Shown piece after piece: positions 17,760-26,193 of a DNA stretch of 64,000 nucleotides. Origin of the DNA: Sulfolobales archaeon. Its GTDB lineage: Archaea > Thermoproteota > Thermoprotei_A > Sulfolobales > NBVN01. The notes beneath the pieces were generated by a model. That model saw only the letters and a list, made by a program, of their open reading frames with translations. It ran no database searches and was not told where the DNA came from. Position 1 is the stretch's first letter. Every line of letters starts with the position of its first letter. The stretch lies in NCBI GenBank assembly GCA_026413885.1, contig JAOAKA010000002.1:1-64000 (forward strand), read 5' to 3'. The translations under genes were made by a program, and so were the position numbers.

Positions 17760-18664
17760 GTTCTCTCACCACTCTTTAGTAGTAAAAAGTTTACTGCTAA
17801 ACTTATGAAGAACAGCACTAGAGCAGCGTAGAATAGTGCTGGAACCATGTAGTAATAAGCTTCTGCGTTTGGGTATTGATCAGCGATTAAACTAGATATA
17901 GTGTAACCAGGTCTAAATACCTTGAAGAAATGTGGGTTAACGACGTTACCTACAACCATAGCGACAGCAGCTGTTTCTCCAACAGCTCTACTATAGGAAA
18001 CAGCTATAGCGGTTAGTATAGATCTCCTAATGTACTTAAGCTCTAAAAGCACTACTTCCGTCTTCATTAATCCCAGAGAGTATAGTGCTTCTCTTATATG
18101 CATAGGTATAGATACTAGTCTCTCTCTAATTATTGAGGAAGATAGAGGAGTTACCATAATTGCTAGAAGTACGGCAGCTGAAAATAGAGATGTACCTGTA
18201 GGAGAAGGATAGCCGAAGTATGGGGATAGACCTAGCAACACTAGAGGCTCCATTACGTAACTCCTCAGTAGTGGAGAAAGAACTTTAAGACCCCAAAGTC
18301 CATATATTACACTAGGAATGGAGGCTGCTAAGTCCATAAAGTTCTTAACTACCGGTCTCAGTTTTTCAGGGATGTACTCAGCGTAGATTACAGCTAGTCC
18401 AATAGACAGAGCGAGAGAGATTACTAGAGCGAGAGACGCTGTAACGATAGTGCCGCCGAGAGCAAATAGAAATCCGTACTCCTCACTTACTGGATTCCAA
18501 ATACTGCGAGTGAGAGGTACTACCCCATCGCGAAAAACTATGGGTAGACTTGTTATAAGCAGAATTAAAACTACTAAGACTACAGAAGAAACTAGAATTA
18601 AGTTGATTATAGATATTACCTTAAACACATCTAAAAAACCTTTTAATTTTGACACCCTACGCAT
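17756..18664 (-). CDS. pstC: Phosphate ABC transporter permease PstC
   Basis: 302 residues, ATG. Six membrane helices; contains SIPSVIYGLWGLKVLSPLL, the coupling loop REALYSLGLMKTEVVLLELKYIRRSI and GETAAVAMVVGN, all PstC hallmarks. The leader is 20 bases after the pstS stop; overlaps pstA. Together with PstA it forms the phosphate channel. Confidence 0.93.
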   Translation of the reverse strand: MRRVSKLKGFLDVFKVISIINLILVSSVVLVVLILLITSLPIVFRDGVVPLTRSIWNPVSEEYGFLFALGGTIVTASLALVISLALSIGLAVIYAEYIPEKLRPVVKNFMDLAASIPSVIYGLWGLKVLSPLLRSYVMEPLVLLGLSPYFGYPSPTGTSLFSAAVLLAIMVTPLSSSIIRERLVSIPMHIREALYSLGLMKTEVVLLELKYIRRSILTAIAVSYSRAVGETAAVAMVVGNVVNPHFFKVFRPGYTISSLIADQYPNAEAYYYMVPALFYAALVLFFISLAVNFLLLKSGERT

Positions 18665-18683
18665 AGTACTCCAAGAGTTCCTA

Positions 18684-20000
18684 CTAGGTGCTTATTAAAG
18701 CTTCTAGGTATTGTAGTGCTTTAACTCTTAGAGCTTCTGGAATAGGTATGAATCCCTCAACAATATTCTCCGCTTTCTGACCTTCAGTCAGAACCCATCT
18801 AAAGAATTCGTAGAGAGCTAGTCTAAGCTCTCTAGGTGCGTCGAGATACATGAAGGCCACGGGAGTTCCAACGATTGGGTAGGTGTTCTCTCCCTCTCTA
18901 TTCATGTAGTACTTCAGAGGTAGGTCTCCCCAGAATTCCTGAGGTCCTGGTAGGTCCACAGCCGCTCTCTTCAGTGCCTCGGAGACCGTGGTTGCGTCGG
19001 GTTTAACGAACCTGCCTTCTCTATTCCTTACGAACGCCACGGGGATCTTCTGCTGAATAGCGTAAGCCGCTTCTACGTACCCTATGGAGTGCGGTGTGTT
19101 CAGTACCTTAGCTGAAACACCTTCGTTTCCTCTAGCTCCTTCTCCAAGACCCATCTGGTCTCTAGGCCATGTCACTGTGTACCCGTAGCTTATCTTCTCC
19201 GCCCACTCCTTCGAAATTAGGGTTAGGTACATGGTGAATAGCGCCGTTGTTCCACTTCCATCACTTCTGTGCACTCCGTAGATCTCTTTATCCGGTAGGT
19301 ACGTGCGGCACTTGCTGTCCTGAAGTTCCGCTATCCTGGGGTCGTTCCACTTGATTATCTTCCCTAGGTATATGTCGGCCACGAGCTCACCCGATAGCCT
19401 TAGCTCACAGCCCGCTCTCGCGAACTCCGGTATGTTGTATATTACCGCTACGCTGCCGGCTATTATAGGTATCTGAATGAACCTTCTCCTACCATCAACG
19501 AGCTTCTGGTACCCGGCTTTGGATATCCCGATATCGCTAACACCGAAGTCTAGAGCTCCCTCAAGCCACTTAGCTTCACCAGCACCACTACCAATAGATT
19601 GGTAGTTGACCGATGTCCTACCTCCAGTTACCTCCATAAACCTCCTGATCCAGAGCTGCATCTGAGGATTGACGAAGGTAGCGCCACCACCAGTTATACT
19701 AGTAGGACCTATCGTAACCGTTGGAGTAGGAGTTGGTGATGGTGTGGGTGTGGGAGTGGGTGTGGGGGTTGGTCTCGGTGTCGGAGTCGGCGTAGGGGTC
19801 GGAGTTACGGTTACGGTAACTACTACAGGCGTAGTTACTGTTACGGGTACAGCAGGACTCTGCGTTACGGTTACTCTCTCAGTAACTGTAACAACCTCTC
19901 TTCTAACCAGCTGATTCTGCGTTGCGGTAAAACCTACTACGCTTAGCACTACTACAGCAGCTATAACGCCTACTACCGCCACTAGCTTTAGGTTCTTCAC
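18684..20000 (-). CDS. pstS: Phosphate-binding protein PstS with a Thr-Pro repeat linker
   Basis: 438 residues from GTG with GGTGGTG upstream. Residues 1-25 are a signal/anchor; residues 26-65 are valine-threonine rich; 66-95 is an almost pure TP repeat; the binding domain starts at ITGGGATFVNPQ. Phosphate-contact motifs: GGGATF, SIGSGAGEAKW, SDIGIS, and the HRSDGSGTT loop. The TP linker should be rigid and probably O-glycosylated, holding the receptor above the membrane through the S-layer (inference). The middle of the gene is visibly richer in G+C than its neighbours, which could reflect high expression or transfer. Confidence 0.93.
   Translation of the reverse strand: MKNLKLVAVVGVIAAVVVLSVVGFTATQNQLVRREVVTVTERVTVTQSPAVPVTVTTPVVVTVTVTPTPTPTPTPRPTPTPTPTPTPSPTPTPTVTIGPTSITGGGATFVNPQMQLWIRRFMEVTGGRTSVNYQSIGSGAGEAKWLEGALDFGVSDIGISKAGYQKLVDGRRRFIQIPIIAGSVAVIYNIPEFARAGCELRLSGELVADIYLGKIIKWNDPRIAELQDSKCRTYLPDKEIYGVHRSDGSGTTALFTMYLTLISKEWAEKISYGYTVTWPRDQMGLGEGARGNEGVSAKVLNTPHSIGYVEAAYAIQQKIPVAFVRNREGRFVKPDATTVSEALKRAAVDLPGPQEFWGDLPLKYYMNREGENTYPIVGTPVAFMYLDAPRELRLALYEFFRWVLTEGQKAENIVEGFIPIPEALRVKALQYLEALIST
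19716..19805 (-). repeat. Low-complexity Thr-Pro coding repeat in pstS
   Basis: Ninety bases encode about 15 TP units (one RP and one SP interruption). The six-base unit is varied at third positions, so the repeat is kept at protein level rather than as a pure DNA microsatellite, although slippage-driven length variation between strains is likely. Confidence 0.85.
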
Positions 20001-20042
20001 TTACACCACCACGCCTACGGAAGTTTTACAGCTATTAAGCCC

Positions 20043-20083
20043 GTATATTTTGACGTATATTCAATATATGTAAATATATTTAG
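20043..20083. promoter_or_regulatory. pst operon promoter with repeated GTATATT heptamers
   Basis: Upstream of pstS lie two GTATATT copies on the + strand (20043-20049 and 20055-20061, 12 bases apart). The second forms a palindrome with the next bases (TATATTcAATATA, 20056-20068). A TATA-like AAATATATTTA follows at about 20073-20083. The same heptamer occurs twice upstream of the AbrB-PhoU gene, on the strand of that gene. Shared operator for phosphate control is inferred. Confidence 0.45.
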
Positions 20084-20114
20084 GTGTAGCTAGCTAGTCC
20101 CGCGCTTTAAGTAC

Positions 20115-21113
20115 TTAGCTAGCGGTTCTAGAGTAAAAACCGCTGACGATTACGTTAATAGCTACCTCCGCTATGTCCGTTATGTAGTCGTAGATTCTCA
20201 TAACGTGGTAAGCCGCTAGGGTACCGCTCTCTTTACGTAGTCTGGGGATAACGCTGTACCTGAGTGACTTCTTATTCTCTATAAGGTTAACTAGCTTAGA
20301 TACAGTATCGAGATCTCCGGAATCTTCACGGCTCTTAAGCAGGTTCTTGAAGATTTCAGCTATATCGAGAAAAGTTGACGACATAGCTCTTACTTGATTA
20401 GCTACGTCGAGCTGCTGAAGCGGTTGCTCGCGTACTTCGTAAACTAGCTGAACTAGGTGGTCCGATAGTCTCTCCAGGTATCTAGATACTAGAAGTAGTG
20501 AAATAAGTACTCGAACACCGGGGAACCCCGGGTGCGGTCTATCTATAGCTTTGTATATAGCTCTCTCAACTTCAAACCAAGCCCTATCTACCTCGCTATC
20601 CAATTCTCCTACGGCATCAGCGTACTCCTCAGAGATACTGGCAGCTTTTTCGAGTACTTCAATTACGTATTTAAAAACGGTGGAGACGCTGTTGAACTCT
20701 CTAAGAACTGCCTCGAAGGGGCTTCCAGGCTCCCGCGCTATAGCTATAGTTACGAAGTTCTCCCCTTCTTCAGCTATCTCGTAGCCTGGTGTGTAGTTAA
20801 GTACTTGAAGAATAAATCTTCTCACAGATAAGCCTATTCTCTTTTTAGATACCAGCCTCACTCTATCGAAACCCATTACGTATAGAGAGATCAGAACGTA
20901 CTTTAACTCTCCTTCAAATATACCATCCAAATCTACGACAGCGGACCTCTCCCTTACTTCACCGATCTCCACGCAGAGAGCTTTCTCTCCGTACCTAACC
21001 ACCACCTTAGAACCTCTATCAATGCCGTTCCTCCTACACCACTCTTTCGGTAGGTAGAGAGCTATAGACCCCCCGAGCTTCTGAAGTGTTCTAATTTCCT
21101 GCTTTACTTCCAT
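20115..21113 (-). CDS. phoU: AbrB-type DNA-binding domain fused to PhoU domain; probable phosphate regulator
   Basis: 332 residues, ATG. Residues 1-50 (TLQKLGGSIALYLPKEWCRRNGI, then DRGSKVVVRYGEKALCVEI) form a SpoVT/AbrB swapped-hairpin DNA-binding domain; residues about 120-332 are two PhoU-like helical bundles with ERLSDHLVQLVYEV and a C-terminal YDYITDIAEVAINVIV. Archaeal PhoU proteins of this form are predicted regulators. It lies directly upstream of pstS on the same strand (114-base gap with its own promoter), so autoregulation and control of pst are plausible. Confidence 0.88.
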   Translation of the reverse strand: MEVKQEIRTLQKLGGSIALYLPKEWCRRNGIDRGSKVVVRYGEKALCVEIGEVRERSAVVDLDGIFEGELKYVLISLYVMGFDRVRLVSKKRIGLSVRRFILQVLNYTPGYEIAEEGENFVTIAIAREPGSPFEAVLREFNSVSTVFKYVIEVLEKAASISEEYADAVGELDSEVDRAWFEVERAIYKAIDRPHPGFPGVRVLISLLLVSRYLERLSDHLVQLVYEVREQPLQQLDVANQVRAMSSTFLDIAEIFKNLLKSREDSGDLDTVSKLVNLIENKKSLRYSVIPRLRKESGTLAAYHVMRIYDYITDIAEVAINVIVSGFYSRTAS

Positions 21114-21253
21114 ACATACCTAGTATATACTCACCTAGACACAAATATACCAGTATGTTGATCTCGAATATACACTAAGTCATAAGCAATGTAGAGACTA
21201 ACACACAAGTAGACAGCTTCGAGCGGTAATTAACAGCTACTTAGACTCACAGT

Positions 21254-21283
21254 CTTTAGGTGGGGGCACACCACTACCTAAAG
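21254..21283. repeat. Hairpin-forming inverted repeat between phoU and the TRAP permease gene
   Basis: CTTTAGGT (21254-21261) pairs perfectly with ACCTAAAG (21276-21283), and inner GG/CC pairs extend it, enclosing a G-rich loop. It lies in a 260-base divergent spacer (21114-21374) that has no gene, about 90 bases before the permease start and 140 bases before phoU. It could be an operator, a leader structure or a small RNA; nothing in the sequence decides. Confidence 0.45.
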
Positions 21284-21374
21284 CACGATACTATGGAGAA
21301 CCTGAGCAGTGTAGAATAGAACTTCTGAGTAAACGTAAATAGCTACTTTTTTACCTCTATCTTAGTTAGAGTAG

Positions 21375-23501
21375 GTGGTATGTTTGACTGAAAGCTTAGT
21401 TGTTGAAAGAAGTAAGACTGGATTAATATCAAAGGTAGTGCTCGTTATTGGTGTGCTAGTGACTTCTTACGAGATTGTAATAGTTATGGGTTTAAACTTC
21501 GCTCTATACACTATTTTAAGAAACATAGGGATAGAACTCAGATTCTTACTCGACACCCTAGATATACAGCAGAGTATGGCTTTCGTTCTAGGATTAGTTA
21601 TGGCTGTAGCTTTTCTGATATATCCCGCATATAAGAAGGTTTTATCACTTAGAATACCTATATATGACTACGTGCTGGCCTCCATAGCTTTTCTATCTAT
21701 GTTTTACTTAGTGTTAGTATATCCATCGGTAGTTAGAGCCGGCTATGTTGAAGCCACACTAGCTAACATATTGATACCTACTGTAGCTATAATCCTACTT
21801 CTAGAGACTTCAAGAAGAGCTCTAGGAATAGCGCTACCAACTATAGCAGCAATAATCCTGCTTCTAGGTTACGTATTTAAGGGATTTAACATTAGACACT
21901 TAGTTAACCACATATACTTCGCGAGAGAAGGCATCTTCTCAACACCTCTCTTCGTAATGGTTTCCTACGTATTTGCTTTCGTTTTCTTCGGTTCCATACT
22001 CGAGAAGATCGGTGTAGGTGAGTACATAACTAAGTTCGTAATGTCTCTCGTAGGACATAAGTGGGGAGGACCTGCTAAAACTGCTGTAGTAGCTAGTGCT
22101 CTCATGGGGACTATATCTGGGAGCTCTGTTGCTAATGTTCTAACCACAGGAACGTTTACAATACCCCTCATGAAGAAAGCCGGCTATCCATCAGAAATTG
22201 CTGGTGCTGTAGAACCAGCTGCGTCTACTGGTGGTCAGCTGATGCCCCCCATAATGGGTGCGGCGGCTTTTGTTATGGCTCAATTTCTCGGCAGACCCTA
22301 TAGAGATATAATAATAGCAGCGGTAATACCAGCTATTCTATACTTTACCTCAATCTACGTTTTTGTCGATAGGCTGACTAAGAAGCTCAATGTAAAACCT
22401 CTAAGTAGGAGCGAGCTTCCATCTTTTAAAAGCTTAGTAGGAAAGATCTACATGCTCAGTCCAATACCTCTCATTACGTACCTACTTCTCGCCGGCTTAG
22501 AACCTCAGTACTGTGCTTTAGGGTCTATTGGAGCAGCTATAGCTTCAGCTTGGATATACCAGAGAGGAATACCTAAATCAACTAAGACTTTAGTTGTGTT
22601 ATCTATAGTTCTAGTGGCTCTCACTGGTTTTCTCCTCGGACTACCAGTAAGTACTGCTATATTTGTGTCTGGTGCTAGTGCTATTGTGATAGCAATAGCT
22701 CTTGGATTAGTGTTGAGAGGTGGAAGAGAGTTAGTTAAAGCTATTATAAGCTCCTTCGATACAACAATTCGAAGTGTTACCACAATATTTCTAGCTGCTT
22801 CTTGCGCCGGATTAATTCAAGGAACTCTAACACTGACTGGATGGGCTACTGAGATCGGCTATAGACTCGTAGATCTCTCGGGAGGAAACTTATTCATCCT
22901 CATGCTGACAGCTATGTCTATAAGTCTTGTACTGGGAATGGGTGTGCCGACAACAGCCAACTACATTATAACTTCAACTATAGTTGGCGCACCTATGGCT
23001 AGAGCTATACACCAGATAACTGGGATAGATATAGAAGCTTCTAGACTAGTCGCCCACATGTTTGTCTTCTACTTCGGGATCATGGCTGATCTAACACCTC
23101 CGGTAGCTCTAGCTTCATACGCAGGTTCTCTCCTAGCGAGATCTAACTTCTGGAGAACAGCACTCAATGCTACTAAACTAGCTATAGCTGGCTATCTGGT
23201 TCCATATATCTTCACTCTCAATCCAGCAATACTCATCTTAACTGCGGGCGCTTGGACTCTAGAGACTGCATTTAACCTTATCTACGGACTCATCAGCTCT
23301 ATTTTATCTCTACTTCTCTTAAGTGCTGGAATAGTTGGCTGGCACTTTTCTACTGTAGGAGTTTTTCAGAGAGCGCTGCTTGTAACAATGGGGTTTATAC
23401 TGCTAGTACCTATCTCTATCCGGGAGCTTATAGCTATAGTGACCACAGTCACCTACATAGCTCTCTACATATATAATAGTAGGAGGCTCTCCTCAAGATA
23501 G
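21375..23501 (+). CDS. TRAP transporter fused permease (TAXI type, small + large membrane subunits)
   Basis: 708 residues, about 16-18 membrane helices. The hallmark segment GTISGSSVANVLTTGTFTIP (about 245-265) followed by EPAASTGGQLMPPIMGAAAF, and later MGVPTTANYIITS, identify the fused DctQ-DctM protein that works with TAXI receptors. It moves solute with a cation gradient. No receptor is adjacent; the only TAXI receptor seen is at 2659-3660. GTG at 21375 or TTG at 21384 (better spaced from GGTGGT) are both possible. The last 9 bases overlap the convergent protease gene. Confidence 0.92.
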   Translation: MVCLTESLVVERSKTGLISKVVLVIGVLVTSYEIVIVMGLNFALYTILRNIGIELRFLLDTLDIQQSMAFVLGLVMAVAFLIYPAYKKVLSLRIPIYDYVLASIAFLSMFYLVLVYPSVVRAGYVEATLANILIPTVAIILLLETSRRALGIALPTIAAIILLLGYVFKGFNIRHLVNHIYFAREGIFSTPLFVMVSYVFAFVFFGSILEKIGVGEYITKFVMSLVGHKWGGPAKTAVVASALMGTISGSSVANVLTTGTFTIPLMKKAGYPSEIAGAVEPAASTGGQLMPPIMGAAAFVMAQFLGRPYRDIIIAAVIPAILYFTSIYVFVDRLTKKLNVKPLSRSELPSFKSLVGKIYMLSPIPLITYLLLAGLEPQYCALGSIGAAIASAWIYQRGIPKSTKTLVVLSIVLVALTGFLLGLPVSTAIFVSGASAIVIAIALGLVLRGGRELVKAIISSFDTTIRSVTTIFLAASCAGLIQGTLTLTGWATEIGYRLVDLSGGNLFILMLTAMSISLVLGMGVPTTANYIITSTIVGAPMARAIHQITGIDIEASRLVAHMFVFYFGIMADLTPPVALASYAGSLLARSNFWRTALNATKLAIAGYLVPYIFTLNPAILILTAGAWTLETAFNLIYGLISSILSLLLLSAGIVGWHFSTVGVFQRALLVTMGFILLVPISIRELIAIVTTVTYIALYIYNSRRLSSR

Positions 23502-25502
23502 ATGTGAATTAACGCTGGAGCGAATTTTTCCTAGAATAAATATAGTGACTACAGCGAGAAGTAATCCCAGAAGAACTCCTATCCCTACATAGGGCACCAG
23601 TTCCACTGGTTGTTTACTATATGTTAAAGTATAGACAGTAGTAATAGTTTTCTCACTAACTACTGTTTCTCTTTCATCACCTGCAGGTATCTGCTTCTCT
23701 AACTCAGACGTATTGAATTCGACACTCTCTCTTAGAGAATCGGTGTAGAACGATATTAAAGCAGATATCCTAGTGAGAGTATAAACCTTTGAGATAGCTG
23801 ATTCTTCTTGTGTAGCAGCGAGTTCTAGGTAGAGAACTAGACTAATCGGGGTGCAGTTCCTCAGAGGTTCTGCTTCTAGCTCCATGTTTACAGCTCTACC
23901 TAGAGCAGTTATAGTGCTGTTTACGTCTTGAGAAAACATGGAGACTAGGGTGACGTATCCATAAGCTAGCGCGTCAACGCCGAGAGACAGCCTATCTAGA
24001 GGTGTTTCAGACTTCTTCATTAAGTCCATCCTCATAATCATTTCATCAAACGTGGTAGATGGTATGTTGACCCGCCCCTCGAATGAGATTATATAGGCGT
24101 AGATATTGTGAACTAAGTTTTCGATAACGACTATTGAGTCATCTACGTACTCTGAATTTAAAATACAGCAACCACCTTCTTCAAGAGTTAAGAAACTCCA
24201 GAGTTCCACCGTTATCGCTCTAGATTCAGCTATAGCTAGGTAGTATGTAAGTCTATCTATGCGCGACTCTGAGAGAGATTTATTTAGGTAGAGTAGGGCT
24301 TCGTAAGCTCTACTTAGAGTGGCTATAGCTACATCTAGGTTTTGAAGACAAAGTTTACCAAACTCTGCGAACTGGCTATGAATTCTCTCTATAGCGGTAT
24401 TTACTTTGTTTTCTGTGTAGCTGCGTAGAGTGTTTAGAGTATCCACACTTCCGAGACCTTTGAGTAGATAGAGCCTCCACAGAGAGTATATGAGAGCCTG
24501 AAAGTATGTTGACGCAGCAGAGTAGAGATATTTCTGCTTGTAGAGACTATCAGCGCGGTCAAGTAAGCGCTTGAATTCACTCTCCATATCTCTTATAGCA
24601 GTCTCAAAACTAGCTCTGATAGACTTAGGTAAAGAGTTCAATGTAGAGTCTTTAATAGTGTCACCAGATTCCATAGTTTTCAAAGCTCTATCTCGGAGTG
24701 TCTCAGACCAAGACTTCATCTGTTGCTCAATTACTGAAGCACTGTAGGTAGTAGCTACTCTTTCAGTAGTTGGTCCTGGAGGTGTGTACCTGCCGTTTGT
24801 AAATACCTTCAGTGCTTCATGCACTGTAGCAACAGGTATTACTTCAATACCAAGCTCCCTCCCATAACTAATTAAGTCTATCACTACGGTCTTAGTGGTG
24901 TAGATAGTCACTGGTCCCACTACCTGAGGAACCGCTATTGTTTCAGTGTACTTTGTCTGTCCGTACGGGATTAAGAAGACTTTCGCACCAGATCTCACAG
25001 CTGCTTCCAGCTTTAGCTTTAATCCGCCTACAGGACCTATACTGCCGTCCGGCATAATCATTCCAGTTAATACTACGTCATCGCGAAGAGGTAGGTCGAG
25101 GAGTGCGGCTGCGAAGGCAACTGCTGTGGCAGCACTAGCACTAGGACCACCGATTATTGGGGAATCAGCTCTAATAGAAGCCAGGTAGTCACATGAAGTA
25201 AATCTAGCGCCGGAAACCCTACTTGCTACTATAGCAGCAATTCTAGTAGATGCCTGAAGGTCTATCTGACTTAACGGGAGAGTCTCGACGTAAACACCAC
25301 CACTTCCGGGACAGATTACTTGAACACCGAGTTTCGCAGAGACTCCGACGTAAGTATTATTAGATAGAGATGTAACTGCGACTATAGTCATCTCACGCCT
25401 CTTACTTACATAGCTTACGTGATTAGCTGAGTAGACTACTGAAGCCGTGTACAGTAGTACAATTAGTAGTAGTCCTAGAGCTATCTTTCGCATAGCTCTC
25501 AC
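23493..25502 (-). CDS. Membrane-anchored Lon-like S16 serine protease
   Basis: 669 residues. Signal/anchor at 5-25, then an S16 protease domain with catalytic Ser121 in GGPSASAA and Lys164 in GGLKLKLEAA, 43 residues apart as in Lon, plus DDVVLTGMIMPDGSIGPVGG. There is no AAA+ domain. Residues about 240-610 are helical, and a second membrane helix (VPYVGIGVLLGLLLAVVTIF) lies near the C-terminus with a basic tail. Topology implies an extracytoplasmic protease held at both ends. Similar proteins are widespread in archaea, substrate unknown. Ends overlapping the TRAP permease gene. Confidence 0.88.
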   Translation of the reverse strand: MRAMRKIALGLLLIVLLYTASVVYSANHVSYVSKRREMTIVAVTSLSNNTYVGVSAKLGVQVICPGSGGVYVETLPLSQIDLQASTRIAAIVASRVSGARFTSCDYLASIRADSPIIGGPSASAATAVAFAAALLDLPLRDDVVLTGMIMPDGSIGPVGGLKLKLEAAVRSGAKVFLIPYGQTKYTETIAVPQVVGPVTIYTTKTVVIDLISYGRELGIEVIPVATVHEALKVFTNGRYTPPGPTTERVATTYSASVIEQQMKSWSETLRDRALKTMESGDTIKDSTLNSLPKSIRASFETAIRDMESEFKRLLDRADSLYKQKYLYSAASTYFQALIYSLWRLYLLKGLGSVDTLNTLRSYTENKVNTAIERIHSQFAEFGKLCLQNLDVAIATLSRAYEALLYLNKSLSESRIDRLTYYLAIAESRAITVELWSFLTLEEGGCCILNSEYVDDSIVVIENLVHNIYAYIISFEGRVNIPSTTFDEMIMRMDLMKKSETPLDRLSLGVDALAYGYVTLVSMFSQDVNSTITALGRAVNMELEAEPLRNCTPISLVLYLELAATQEESAISKVYTLTRISALISFYTDSLRESVEFNTSELEKQIPAGDERETVVSEKTITTVYTLTYSKQPVELVPYVGIGVLLGLLLAVVTIFILGKIRSSVNSHLS

Positions 25503-25644
25503 CGCGATTAATGTGGGTGTGTCAGAAGTATTAAAAACTAGAGTGAAACTTTAGAGAGACTACTATCTAACACTAGTTGATATAATACTTATAGAGCGAG
25601 ATTCATAATTAAGAGTCTTACGTAAAGAGAGCTGGGAGGCATAC

Positions 25645-26193
25645 TTGAAGATATGTCTAGGTACTCGAAACCCTAGTAAGGTCTTTGGAGTTTCGAGAGC
25701 TGTTAGCGCGGTATTCAAGGAAGTAGATTTAGTTTCCGTGGAAACCCATACACACATTCCTCCACAGCCTATGGGTTTGAATGTGATAATCGAAGGCGCT
25801 AGACGTAGAGCTATGGAAGCTCTTAAAGGTGTTAGTGGGTGTGATATAGGTGTTGGAGTTGAAGCTGGTCTCTACTTGCTGAAAGACCGTGTTTTCGATG
25901 TTCAAGTAGCATATATAGTGACGGCTAGTGGGTCTGAGTCTCTTGGTCTTTCACCGTCGTTTATGGTGCCTGAGTCATTTGTGAAGCCCTTAGTTCTCGG
26001 TGAAATGAGAGAACTTGATGATGTAGTTGATAGAGAGTTTGGAGTTAGTGATATAGGAAGTAGAGGAGGCTTGATAAAACTACTCACAAACTCAATAGTT
26101 ACTCGTGAAGACCTAACCTACTACGCTATGTTAATGGCTTTAATACCGCTAGTTAATAGAGAAAGATACTTAGCTGAGCTAGAGCGTGATTAA
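25645..26193 (+). CDS. Inosine/xanthosine triphosphatase, YjjX (NTPase/DUF84) family
   Basis: 182 residues from TTG with GGGAGG upstream. Removes ITP/XTP from the nucleotide pool. The N-terminal GTRNPSKVFGVSRAV, the central GVGVEAGLY and REFGVSDIGSRGGLIKLLT match YjjX proteins. Its last four bases overlap the convergent acyl-CoA synthetase gene. It diverges from the S16 protease over a 142-base spacer with two possible TATA elements. Confidence 0.85.
   Translation: MKICLGTRNPSKVFGVSRAVSAVFKEVDLVSVETHTHIPPQPMGLNVIIEGARRRAMEALKGVSGCDIGVGVEAGLYLLKDRVFDVQVAYIVTASGSESLGLSPSFMVPESFVKPLVLGEMRELDDVVDREFGVSDIGSRGGLIKLLTNSIVTREDLTYYAMLMALIPLVNRERYLAELERD

Noticed and set aside
19669-19914. Val-Gly repeat frame antisense to pstS
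   Set aside because: It is the reverse of the Thr-Pro coding repeat, not a gene.
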